From a virus: a stretch of DNA of 64,000 nt. The translations under genes were made by a program, and so were the position numbers. The notes below the pieces were generated by a model. The model ran no database searches, had not been told where the DNA came from, and saw only the letters and a list, made by a program, of their open reading frames with translations. Position 1 is the first letter of the stretch. The number at the start of each line of letters is the position of its first letter. Below, one piece after another: positions 8,215 to 15,579 of the stretch. The stretch covers positions 1 through 64,000 of IMG/VR virus record IMGVR_UViG_3300042988_000067. One strand, given 5' to 3'.

Positions 8215-8654
8215 GCTCTTAACCCGTTTGAATAGCTGGCGATACCGTCAGTGAAATGCGCAGACATGATCTTGCGGCGTTTCGTTGGAGCAAAGCTGAT
8301 GTGCACCCATGCTCCCTCTTCAATCAGCTGGTCAAACTCGATCTGGGAGGCCGCGATTGTCTTGCAGATCTCTATCGGCGGACCGAACTGTCGGCACGTA
8401 AAATCCGCCGCGTAGCCCTCCATATGCGCCGAGGTTTTGGACCCACCAATAGCTCGATTGAGTACAATATTACGATAGCCGGAGTTGATATGCAGAGGAT
8501 AGCCAAGAAGAGTGCGAACCTGCTCAAGCCCTCTTGCAAGAGTCTCAAGACAAGGTACGATAGAAGGCGGCGGCGCGTTGTCAATGCCCAGTCGTACAGC
8601 GGTCGATGAGAACGTGAGTTCATCAAGGCTGAAGTGTTCTGTCAGTTTTCTCAT
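8211..8654 (-). CDS. Endolysin, M15-family peptidase
   Basis: A 147-aa single-domain enzyme of the M15 (D-Ala-D-Ala or L-Ala-D-Glu) peptidase fold. Zinc ligands are visible as H77 and D84 in SAHMEGYAADF and H118 in WVHISF, and the substrate-side SGYRN motif is at 58-62. No signal peptide or wall-binding domain, so export depends on the holin. Cleaves peptidoglycan cross-links or stem peptides during lysis. Confidence 0.9.
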   Translation of the reverse strand: MRKLTEHFSLDELTFSSTAVRLGIDNAPPPSIVPCLETLARGLEQVRTLLGYPLHINSGYRNIVLNRAIGGSKTSAHMEGYAADFTCRQFGPPIEICKTIAASQIEFDQLIEEGAWVHISFAPTKRRKIMSAHFTDGIASYSNGLRA

Positions 8655-8781
8655 TCTCTACCTTCTGGTGCATTGGAGTAGGCTCGTCATCCCAGCATGA
8701 TTCACAGCGGGTGTCTGACACGCCACGGTAGTGCTCATAAGGCTCGCCACACTTTGTGCAGCGCATTACGCGCCTAGTCAC
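8623..8781 (-). CDS. Small zinc-ribbon protein
   Basis: A 52-aa frame starting at GTG with AAGGA five bases upstream, overlapping the endolysin start by 32 nt. It has CTKCGEP and CESCW, two CxxC knuckles 17 residues apart, as in small phage zinc-ribbon proteins. An alternative ATG lies five codons in. Function unknown; the conserved cysteines make it a credible gene. Confidence 0.6.
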   Translation of the reverse strand: MTRRVMRCTKCGEPYEHYRGVSDTRCESCWDDEPTPMHQKVENEKTDRTLQP

Positions 8782-8789
8782 GTCTTCCT

Positions 8790-9266
8790 TCACTTCTGCA
8801 ACGCTTCCATCTTCTGTTCCATGATCGTCAGCCTGCGCTCTTGATCCTGATTGCTGTGGAACTGGTACCCAGTAACCGAAAGAATTATGACCTGAGCCAG
8901 ACCGACAGCCCAGAGGATTACGGCGTCTCTTCCCTTGCTTTGGTTAATGTAGGCGTGCACCTCGGTTTTGATCCCATCAGTGGTGGTGTTGAACCTGTCC
9001 GCTGCGTCCTGCACGTTCTTTACGATTGAGGCGTGCTCTTCAGCCTCGGCTGTCAGATGCTGGTTACGCCATGCATTGTGATCATCAACTTTATCCCAAA
9101 CCTTGTTCAGCTCAGTACGAAACGTCCCGCTGATGATAGACATTTCACGTATCGCAGTTTCAATTGAAACGATTTGATCCAGCTTAGCCTCCATCCGGTC
9201 AAGCCTCTTCTCCATCGCCTCAAATCGAGGATTAAGCTGATGATCGTCCATACGTCTGTTTTCCAT
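8790..9266 (-). CDS. Coiled-coil protein with C-terminal membrane segment
   Basis: A 158-aa protein. Residues about 10-115 are heptad-rich (FEAMEKRLDRMEAKLDQIV), and a hydrophobic segment around 116-136 (AVILWAVGLAQVIILSVTGY) is followed by a charged tail. Phage proteins of this layout sit beside lysis genes and may be holin partners. The second ATG (9251) has the better GGA spacing and may be the true start. Confidence 0.6.
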   Translation of the reverse strand: MENRRMDDHQLNPRFEAMEKRLDRMEAKLDQIVSIETAIREMSIISGTFRTELNKVWDKVDDHNAWRNQHLTAEAEEHASIVKNVQDAADRFNTTTDGIKTEVHAYINQSKGRDAVILWAVGLAQVIILSVTGYQFHSNQDQERRLTIMEQKMEALQK

Positions 9267-9274
9267 TTTTGTTG

Positions 9275-9505
9275 TTAATTAGTAACCGCAATGTCAGTAT
9301 CCGGACGCGGAAAACGAAGGCTGATATCCTCAGTCTTACGCGGAGAAAGGCGCCACGGATCCTTTGTGTCCCAGCAGTCCTTGCATACGCGAAGACCGGG
9401 GCTGTTACCGTCTGCGCGCAGGGCGTCATACGGCATCTTCATCTTGCATCTGTCGCATACGGCGATTGCCGCAGTGGCGCCCGAAGGGACGATGAACTTG
9501 GCCAT
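9275..9505 (-). CDS. Zinc-ribbon protein beside adaptor gene
   Basis: A 76-aa protein with CDRCKMKMPYD and CKDCWD, two CxxC pairs about 22 residues apart, then DPWRLSPRKTEDISLRFPRPD. Small zinc-ribbon proteins with this PW-R-LSPRK tail accompany head-tail genes in several podoviruses. Stop and start codons with the adaptor gene overlap by 1 nt. Function unknown. Confidence 0.65.
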   Translation of the reverse strand: MAKFIVPSGATAAIAVCDRCKMKMPYDALRADGNSPGLRVCKDCWDTKDPWRLSPRKTEDISLRFPRPDTDIAVTN

Positions 9506-10500
9506 TATCGAGTGTAAACCCCGATGTTTGGCGCCAAGAATATCGGGCTGCCATCTACCTCGCCGGCCTCGGCATTAACGAGCGCCTGAGCTGCCTGCAT
9601 CTGACACAGCTGAATGCGGTCCTGCGGCACCGTAGGGGTCTCCACGGCGCACATGGCGGCATGTTCCCAGCTCACAGCGTCAAGCCAGCGATCAGGCACC
9701 TCTATGGTGGCCGTCATGCTGTTCCCAACGTCTTGGATCTGGCGATGGGTACGGAATACCAGACAGTTAGTCTCGACGCTTGGCACTGGCCACAGCGTGA
9801 TCGTAGGGGTCATCAGGCGGTCATAGAAATACTGGAGGCACGGTGTACCCTCAAATCGCTTGTCTGGCAGCGCAGAGTAGTCGTCACGGTTGAGCGGCTG
9901 CATGACCAAATCCGTGTAGGATCCGACCAGAGTGACCGACATCGCGGCGACAGTGTGGACAGTAGAGATCGTCAGGCGATAGTACTGGTAGTTGCCGGCT
10001 GTATTCAGCGAGACCCAGTAGTTCTCTTGGAGCGTGTAATTCGCAAGCGTAACGGTCTTCAGATCCACAAAGGTGATGCCGTCAGTGGATCCGGCGAACG
10101 TGTAGCTGACGCCAGTGTAGTTGCTGGTCGTGATGAGGCCGAACTGGACAACCTGTTGCGCCTGACCAAAGTCCCAGTCAATGGTGGTCGTTCCTACCGT
10201 CGTTGTGGCCGGCGTTACGCTGGAGATATTGCGATACGAGGCGTTCAGGATGTCTAGCGTGCCAGTAGGCATGTCGTAGGTAGCCTTGTGGCCCTTAAGC
10301 CCGATCAGCGGCTGATCTACGCACCAGAGATTGATGCCACGGTTTGAGAAATTATTGAACAGGAGGAAGAGATTCTCCCTCGCCACATCAATAAGTTCAG
10401 GAGTAATTGCCCCCGTAGGGATACCACACCTACGGTAGGTCTTTTCAATCAGCTTGGCTATGTCTAGCTGAGTTGTCCCGACAGTTCCGCTGGAGGCCAT
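9505..10500 (-). CDS. Head-tail adaptor (gp4-like) with inserted discoidin-like domain
   Basis: A 331-aa protein. Residues 1-90 (LIEKTYRRCGIPTG, LFLLFNNFSNRGINLW, MPTGTLDILNASYRN) and about 197-331 (NRDDYSALPDKRFEGTP, YDRLMTPTITLWPVP, DVPDRW-like segment) form the helical and beta core of adaptor or packaged-DNA-stabilising proteins. Between them, about residues 91-196, lies an extra beta-rich segment with GLITTSNYTGVSYTFAGSTDG and NYQYYRLTIS, the pattern of F5/8-type (discoidin) carbohydrate-binding domains. It should close the portal channel and display a surface domain. Confidence 0.7.
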   Translation of the reverse strand: MASSGTVGTTQLDIAKLIEKTYRRCGIPTGAITPELIDVARENLFLLFNNFSNRGINLWCVDQPLIGLKGHKATYDMPTGTLDILNASYRNISSVTPATTTVGTTTIDWDFGQAQQVVQFGLITTSNYTGVSYTFAGSTDGITFVDLKTVTLANYTLQENYWVSLNTAGNYQYYRLTISTVHTVAAMSVTLVGSYTDLVMQPLNRDDYSALPDKRFEGTPCLQYFYDRLMTPTITLWPVPSVETNCLVFRTHRQIQDVGNSMTATIEVPDRWLDAVSWEHAAMCAVETPTVPQDRIQLCQMQAAQALVNAEAGEVDGSPIFLAPNIGVYTR

Positions 10501-10785
10501 TTATACATACAGGATGTTAAATGTTCCCGTACCGGAAACGATATTTAGGTAGAGGCCATTCTTTGATTTGATGCCAGCGCCACCGAAGTGGATGACCTGA
10601 CCAGCCGATACGGCGGTCACAGAATCATAGATAAGGGTTCCAGACGCCGCCGAAGCGTTGTCGTAAATCTGAATAATTGCGGTGGTAGACGCGACAACAA
10701 CGATCCCGTAAAACTCTCCGGGGGCATTGTCAATAACGCCACTTGCAGACGCTTGCGCGTATTGGACCTGTTGGGTAACTAACAT
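10501..10785 (-). CDS. Small beta-rich virion protein
   Basis: A 94-aa protein (TQQVQYAQASASGVIDNAPGEFYGIVVV...) with short strands and a C-terminal NGLYLNIVSGTGTFNILYV. The composition fits a capsid decoration or fibre head-domain protein. It follows a terminator-like hairpin at 10805-10822, and its stop abuts the adaptor start. No family firmly recognised. Confidence 0.55.
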   Translation of the reverse strand: MLVTQQVQYAQASASGVIDNAPGEFYGIVVVASTTAIIQIYDNASAASGTLIYDSVTAVSAGQVIHFGGAGIKSKNGLYLNIVSGTGTFNILYV

Positions 10786-10796
10786 TTCAAACCCCT

Positions 10797-10822
10797 TAAA
10801 AGTTGGGGAGCCGAAGCTCCCC
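10797..10822 (-). terminator. Intrinsic terminator with UUCG loop
   Basis: Read on the minus strand: GGGGAGC, loop TTCG, GCTCCCC, then AACTTTT. A 7-bp perfect stem with a stabilising UUCG loop just past the 146-aa gene at 10828-11268. Probably partial, since late genes continue downstream. Confidence 0.75.
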
Positions 10823-10827
10823 GCCTA

Positions 10828-11268
10828 TTATACCGCCTGAATGTACTGGATGGTCACCTTGGTCACACCGTTAGCAGCAGGAGTGCCTGCGGCAAAACGG
10901 AAGTAGACCGGGGTAATGCCACCAGATCCAGCACCAATGGTTGCAGCACCAAACAGCAGGGTGGCATTAACGACGCCCTGCGCCTTACATGTGACTGCGG
11001 CCACGTAATCAACCCCGCCAGCGGTAGAGCCGGCTTGGATGGTGTATGTGGTTGAACCCTGCGCTACAGTGGTTACAGCGCGGATGCTGGTGATTTCTGC
11101 CAATGCTGGCAGGTACACAATTTGATCAACCGTCGCGGCAGGTGCCACGCCAGTATTATCAATGGTAAAGGTTTGAGAAAGAACAACCGGACCACCAGCG
11201 GTAACCGATGCAGCACCTTCGCTTGCACCAACGCCTGCTTTGACCGGACCCGTGAAATATGTAGTCAT
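10828..11268 (-). CDS. Probable capsid decoration protein
   Basis: A 146-aa Ala/Gly/Thr/Val-rich protein (VVLSQTFTIDNTGVAP..., AEITSIRAVTTVAQGSTTYTIQAG) with predicted all-beta structure. It lies directly after the major capsid gene and is bracketed by two terminators, an arrangement expected for abundantly made head proteins. Decoration or head-fibre role is inferred from composition and position. Confidence 0.6.
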   Translation of the reverse strand: MTTYFTGPVKAGVGASEGAASVTAGGPVVLSQTFTIDNTGVAPAATVDQIVYLPALAEITSIRAVTTVAQGSTTYTIQAGSTAGGVDYVAAVTCKAQGVVNATLLFGAATIGAGSGGITPVYFRFAAGTPAANGVTKVTIQYIQAV

Positions 11269-11278
11269 TTTAGTCTCC

Positions 11279-11314
11279 TAAAAAGGTGGGGCTGAATCAC
11301 TAAGACCCAGCCCC
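11279..11314 (-). terminator. Intrinsic terminator after major capsid gene
   Basis: On the minus strand GGGGCTG and CAGCCCC pair across a 13-nt loop, followed by ACC and TTTTT. It lies between the major capsid stop (11331) and the next start (11268), so it likely sets capsid over downstream expression. Confidence 0.75.
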
Positions 11315-11330
11315 GATTCACCACGGAGCC

Positions 11331-12242
11331 TTATGCGCCGACGTTGTAGTAGAAGGCGCGGGGATCGGTCCAACCAATACCATAACGCTCGGTTGCCTTG
11401 TAACGGACGGAATCCGTTTCAAAGTCGCCTTCCATGCTCTTTTCCAAGCTACGGCGGGTCAACAGCTTGAGACCTTCCGGAGCGTCAGTCTTAATACCCC
11501 ACTGAACTTGGGATACCAGACGGGAAAGGATAGCGGTATCGCCACCCAGAGCACCCATCGACTTGATCGGGTTGATGTCGTTGTTGGCGGTGCCAGCACG
11601 CAACACGCTCTTCAGCAGGACTTCTGCTTGGAGGGCGTTACCGTTGGCAATAACCAGCTTTTCAGGATTGAGGCGGATCTTCTTGCCGTTGTTGTCCACA
11701 GCGCCACGGATGGCGATGATGGCCTGTTCCAGAGAGGTCTGGGACAGAGCAGCGGAGGTCAGCAGGTTGCTGAAGGTGCCGCCAACAATCGGGTGGGAAG
11801 CGGAAGCCAGAGCGACACCGTCACCGCCAAGGTACGAACCGTTGTTCGCACGATTGATGATGTTGGCTGCCAGAGTTTCCTTGGTCTCAATCATGGACTG
11901 AGCGAGGTGCTTGGAGTAGGTTGCGCCGATACGGATATGATCTCCGTCTTCGGTCAGAACCTTGGTCAGGGCAAATGCCAGACCATACACCTTGTACAGG
12001 TAGCGCTGAGTGAACAGAACACCACCAGATTGGTAGGTGACTGCCATACCGTCAGGCAGTTCCGGAGCAGCGCCCATACCGTAGAGCACAGGCTCTTCGT
12101 GGTAGCTACGCGGGATACCGGCCTGCTGGTCGAATACTTGCTTCCACTCATCAGAACGTTGGTTATAGACACCGTCGAACGCTTCGTTAAGAATGGGTTC
12201 AACAATTGCACGGAAATCCGTACTACGCATTGGAGTAGCCAT
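11331..12242 (-). CDS. Major capsid protein
   Basis: A 303-aa protein with the order of elements expected for an HK97-fold capsid subunit: helical N-terminus (FRAIVEPILNEAFDGVYNQ), an E-loop region (YHEEPVLYGMGAAPELPDGM), spine helix (YSKHLAQSMIETKETLAANIINRA), and a P-domain/A-domain segment ending in GIGWTDPRAFYYNVGA. It resembles Mu gpT-type coat proteins. The gene sits between scaffold-like and decoration genes, is terminated by a hairpin, and overlaps the upstream gene in TAATG. Confidence 0.85.
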   Translation of the reverse strand: MATPMRSTDFRAIVEPILNEAFDGVYNQRSDEWKQVFDQQAGIPRSYHEEPVLYGMGAAPELPDGMAVTYQSGGVLFTQRYLYKVYGLAFALTKVLTEDGDHIRIGATYSKHLAQSMIETKETLAANIINRANNGSYLGGDGVALASASHPIVGGTFSNLLTSAALSQTSLEQAIIAIRGAVDNNGKKIRLNPEKLVIANGNALQAEVLLKSVLRAGTANNDINPIKSMGALGGDTAILSRLVSQVQWGIKTDAPEGLKLLTRRSLEKSMEGDFETDSVRYKATERYGIGWTDPRAFYYNVGA

Positions 12243-12799
12243 TAGACACCTACCTTATTGCCGAAGGCAATTTGAGATTGAGCGATGGTGACTTGCACAA
12301 CAGTGTAAGCATCACCGGGAGCATTATCAACGCCACCGCCAAAACCGATAATACGGAATTGAGACTGGGTGGTGCCGTTAGGTGCAGCCAGAGTCGTGGT
12401 GGCCAGACCGGTAGCAGTAGAGCCGGACAGGGCAGACACGTTAGCTTCTTCACCAATGTTTGCTTGGGTCACAGAACCGACGTCCTGAACTTCAAAAACA
12501 GTGGTGTAGTCGTCAATCACCCAAGCAACGATGTTGGTTGCGGTAGTCGAAGCGGGCCAGTAGTTAGACACAGTGGGCTTGCCGGTTGCGTCGTTATACT
12601 CGCAGCCAACGAAGATGCCCAACAGGTCGCCAGTGGTGCCGGCGTTGGTGATGGTGCCGCCAGTGCCTTCCAGCATGACGGGATTACCAGAGTAGATCGC
12701 GGTGGCATAGCCAGACGCAATCGTGTACTTACGCGGGCGAATAACGCCAGAGGGGTTATAAGCTGCGCGGAAGCCAAACGGAGCAGAAGTAGCGCTCAT
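12242..12799 (-). CDS. Head decoration or structural cement protein
   Basis: A 185-aa protein starting MSATSAPFGFRAAYNPSGVIRPRKYTI..., with AIYSGNPVMLEGTGGTITN and a beta-rich body. This FGFR...YSG-PV pattern marks capsid-stabilising proteins encoded immediately upstream of phage coat genes. Stop overlaps the coat start (TAATG), which supports matched stoichiometry. Confidence 0.7.
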   Translation of the reverse strand: MSATSAPFGFRAAYNPSGVIRPRKYTIASGYATAIYSGNPVMLEGTGGTITNAGTTGDLLGIFVGCEYNDATGKPTVSNYWPASTTATNIVAWVIDDYTTVFEVQDVGSVTQANIGEEANVSALSGSTATGLATTTLAAPNGTTQSQFRIIGFGGGVDNAPGDAYTVVQVTIAQSQIAFGNKVGV

Positions 12800-12814
12800 A
12801 GTATAGGTTCCTTA

Positions 12815-13357
12815 TCAAAGAAAATTTGGGGTACGCATTTGTGCACCAAGATCATTGAACCCGTCGCCTTCAACATGACCCAACGGACGACCGTTGGAGT
12901 CTTTCTGCCCAGTCACCATAGAATCCTTAATGCGGCCTTCTTCTTCAAGCGGGGCGTAGTGATGCAGTTCCGCCATCATGTCTTGATAAAGGTCATTAGG
13001 GATCTTGAACAGGAGCATTTCGTTGCAGGCCACCATGCCTTGAAATTCGCCTTCCTTTGCTGCTAGGTATTCAAAGCCCGGAACTTCGGATGGCAGAACC
13101 GGCGAGTACCCCATACGGATACGCTTTTGGATCGGGTCATACGAATTGGTTGAGCTTAACCAGCACAAATGGAAGCCGGGAACTTCCGGCGGGGTGGGCA
13201 ATGCTTCTTGCGTCCACTCGTTTCTAAACTTACGACGTTCAGATACAGTGAAAGCTGTACCGTCATTATCTTGACGACGAACATCCTCGGAGGCACGATC
13301 ATCACGACCCGCAGCGGCGGATCTCTTCAAACGTGCGTCTTGATTGGCTTCAGCCAT
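12815..13357 (-). CDS. Virion-morphogenesis protein, unrecognised
   Basis: A 180-aa charged protein. The N-terminal 60 residues are Arg/Asp-rich and probably disordered (AAAGRDDRASEDVRRQDND); then VPGFHLCWLSSTNSYDPIQKRIRMGYSPV and a helical MVACNEMLLFKIPNDLYQDMMAELHH. Located between scaffold-like and decoration genes. Similar proteins are present in podoviruses as head-assembly factors, but I cannot assign a specific role. Confidence 0.6.
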   Translation of the reverse strand: MAEANQDARLKRSAAAGRDDRASEDVRRQDNDGTAFTVSERRKFRNEWTQEALPTPPEVPGFHLCWLSSTNSYDPIQKRIRMGYSPVLPSEVPGFEYLAAKEGEFQGMVACNEMLLFKIPNDLYQDMMAELHHYAPLEEEGRIKDSMVTGQKDSNGRPLGHVEGDGFNDLGAQMRTPNFL

Positions 13358-13409
13358 GTCATTTCTCCTTGCAGAAATAATATCTTAAATTAGTCAATTA
13401 GTAAACAAT

Positions 13410-14354
13410 TTATCGGGATGCCTGAGACTTGTCATACTCTCGGTAACGTTTGATCATTGCATCACGCTTTACCGGATCATCCCACGCCCCAGCCTCCTTA
13501 ATCGCGGCAACGCGATCAGCCGACAGCTTGAAGCCGCCGCCACCGGATTGAGAGTTTGCGCCCTCACGACCGGAGCTGGTGACTGGTGAGCTGGAGCGAC
13601 GCTGCACTGGCGGGCGTGCGTAACGGTGCGGCAGGTAGCGCTTGAGACGACTGTCCAGCTCGTCCCAGTACTCAGGCTGACGCGGATCCCAGCCCTCTTC
13701 GGCCATGGACTGGTCAACCGTCAGTGCAACACGGCTGTCAGGATCAGAGCCAGAAGGATCATACCAATTGTGCTTGTCCATCCACGTTTCCGCGTTACGG
13801 CGGAGCATCGGATCGATAGGACTATGTGTCTCGGCTTGGCGAGTCTGTTGCACTGCGTTTCGCTTAACATTTACGAGGTGCTCCGCGTGTCTGGTTGCCT
13901 GATACAGCTTCTCGGTTGCCTCGGCTACCGTGGCGCCATCGCCGGCCTCGGTGGCCAGCTTGATCTGCTCCTTCAGGTACCCAACGGCGCGACCGGTCTG
14001 CTCGATTGCCTGATCCAGCTGGGCGAACTCGCTGCCCTGCGCGCGGCGCTCAAGGACGGCCAGACGCTGCTGGAGGTCTTCATTCTCCTTGCGCAGCATC
14101 TCACGCTCACGGCGAGTCTGGGCTTCACGCTCGCGCTGCGCTTCCTTCTTGTGCTTGCGCTCCTCACGACGGCGCGCGCGAATAGCTTCACGATCCTCGT
14201 CAGAGTCATCCGCGCCTTCACTGGAGGCAGACTCGTGCTCGTTATCGTCCTGATCCTCGCCCTCGTCGTCCTGATGTTCATCCTCCTCATCCTCGACAAG
14301 CTCCGCGTCCTTGATGTCTTCGTCATCTTGGTAGTCTTCACGATCTGCTGCCAT
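13410..14354 (-). CDS. Scaffold-like head protein
   Basis: A 314-aa protein. The start used is the ATG preceded by AAAGGAAA. Residues 1-60 are extremely acidic (EDEEDEHQDDEGEDQDD-like), about 65-130 form a basic and acidic coiled coil (REREAQTRREREMLRKENEDL), and the C-terminus ends in a helical FKLSADRVAAIKEAGAWDD motif. Acidic coiled-coil proteins immediately upstream of the coat gene are typical scaffolds. The GIY-YIG gene ends two bases before this ATG, so its ribosome-binding site lies inside that gene. Confidence 0.72.
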   Translation of the reverse strand: MAADREDYQDDEDIKDAELVEDEEDEHQDDEGEDQDDNEHESASSEGADDSDEDREAIRARRREERKHKKEAQREREAQTRREREMLRKENEDLQQRLAVLERRAQGSEFAQLDQAIEQTGRAVGYLKEQIKLATEAGDGATVAEATEKLYQATRHAEHLVNVKRNAVQQTRQAETHSPIDPMLRRNAETWMDKHNWYDPSGSDPDSRVALTVDQSMAEEGWDPRQPEYWDELDSRLKRYLPHRYARPPVQRRSSSPVTSSGREGANSQSGGGGFKLSADRVAAIKEAGAWDDPVKRDAMIKRYREYDKSQASR

Positions 14355-14355
14355 G

Positions 14356-14940
14356 CTAATTTCCTTTCGGTTCAAAAGTTATACTACTTTTACGTGCTAA
14401 TGTTTGCTTCATCGTTGCACTTATCTTTGCGCGAGTTTCTTCTGAAACTGTTTTTCCAGTGTGTGACTTGGCCATCTTCCGCCTTGTCTCGGCTGAATGG
14501 TTCTTGCCGTACAATGGGTGATTTTTACCACTCAGTTTGTTGGACATCTTTAAAAGTTCTTCTTCGGTGTGCTTGGTCCCATATCTAGGACTTTTTTCCC
14601 CGCGCAATTTGTACGGCTTCCCCTTCTTTGAAGCAGACATTTTTTGTCTAGTCTTGTCAGAATGGGACAGCCCTGTGATGCCTTCTCCGCCATCAGTCTT
14701 GTTACAAAGGTTGAAACCTAATGCTCTAAATTCAGAGATCATATTGATCTCGTCTTCCAAAGCATCTTTTTCTGTTTCAAACTCTTTCCACAGCACCGTT
14801 ATGCCATCTACCCCATGCTTAGCTACAACACGCTGATAGTGCATGTTGTTTTTGTTAAGCGTCATGGCGCGTTTCAACGTTCCTTTTCCGACATAAAAAG
14901 GAGTGTTGTCTGGCCTATAGTGGACATACGAAGTTATCAC
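14356..14940 (-). CDS. GIY-YIG homing endonuclease
   Basis: A 194-aa protein with a GTG start overlapping the co-chaperonin stop. The N-terminal catalytic module has YVHY and YVGKG (the GIY and YIG strands, residues 5-20) and a conserved Glu in DALEDEINMISEF. The C-terminus has three NUMOD3-like DNA-binding repeats (SDKTRQKMSASKKG, SAETRRKMAKSHTG, SEETRAKISATMK). A selfish element that cuts intron- or gene-free alleles; inserted between the co-chaperonin and scaffold genes and more A/T-rich than its neighbours. Confidence 0.88.
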   Translation of the reverse strand: MITSYVHYRPDNTPFYVGKGTLKRAMTLNKNNMHYQRVVAKHGVDGITVLWKEFETEKDALEDEINMISEFRALGFNLCNKTDGGEGITGLSHSDKTRQKMSASKKGKPYKLRGEKSPRYGTKHTEEELLKMSNKLSGKNHPLYGKNHSAETRRKMAKSHTGKTVSEETRAKISATMKQTLARKSSITFEPKGN

Positions 14941-15374
14941 AGTAGAAATGCCTTCTGTTCAAGCGGATTGCCTGTGATCTTGGCAATGATCTGATGATCA
15001 TTCAGGATCACACACATAACGCGAGAGTCCTTATCATTTGGGTCTGGAACATAAAATCGATCCCCGTCCCAGCGACTAATGCGAACATAATCGCCCTCGT
15101 AAACCCACTGGCCCTCAGTCCAAAGAGAACCGGTATCACGATTGCGAAAAGCCAAGGGGCCAAGGGATATAACGCGAGCAGTTTGCACATTCCATTTCTC
15201 CGTCTCTTTGGTGTCTTCAACCAGCAAAAGTCCGGACTTGGTCTTGTTGCTCGTGGATTTAAGCTGGAGAATGACCCGCGCACCGAGAGGCGTCATACCG
15301 GGGTCAACTGCGGGGAATGCTTGCTCAATGGTGGCATCGATTTCGATGCCCTCTGCTCCTACTGCTAAAGTCAT
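14937..15374 (-). CDS. GroES-like phage co-chaperonin
   Basis: A 145-aa protein; the ATG preceded by AAGGAG is used. About residues 22-145 follow the GroES order: a PLGARVILQL opening strand, a mobile-loop region KTKSGLLLVEDTKE (GroEL-binding IVL-like patch), then VQTARVISLGP, EGDYVRI and VMCVILNDHQIIAKI. T4 gp31 is the precedent: a phage GroES that lets GroEL fold its capsid protein. Position near scaffold and coat genes fits. Confidence 0.75.
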   Translation of the reverse strand: MTLAVGAEGIEIDATIEQAFPAVDPGMTPLGARVILQLKSTSNKTKSGLLLVEDTKETEKWNVQTARVISLGPLAFRNRDTGSLWTEGQWVYEGDYVRISRWDGDRFYVPDPNDKDSRVMCVILNDHQIIAKITGNPLEQKAFLL

Positions 15375-15390
15375 TGCGACTCTCCTTAAG

Positions 15391-15570
15391 TTAGTACTTC
15401 TCTTCGTCATCTTTCACAAGTTGCTGGATGGTTGCCAGAGCCTGCGACAGACCCTCATGCCGCCCAACGATACGGTTAAACTTCGCCATATCATCCGGCG
15501 GGTACTGCACTAGCGACAGCTCCAGCTCACGCTGAGCATCGAGCAGTTGCTTGATCAGTGCTTCCCACAT
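15391..15570 (-). CDS. Small helical protein
   Basis: A 59-aa protein (MWEALIKQLLDAQRELELSL..., KFNRIVGRHEGLSQALATIQQ) with a good GGAG site six to seven bases upstream. Entirely predicted helical. Small proteins of this length precede head-assembly genes in many phages, but no function can be given. Confidence 0.6.
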   Translation of the reverse strand: MWEALIKQLLDAQRELELSLVQYPPDDMAKFNRIVGRHEGLSQALATIQQLVKDDEEKY

Positions 15571-15579
15571 TTATCGCTC

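Noticed and set aside
13626-14588. Plus-strand frame of about 320 codons antisense to the scaffold
   Set aside because: Leu/Val-rich shadow of the acidic coiled coil; no start context or domain.
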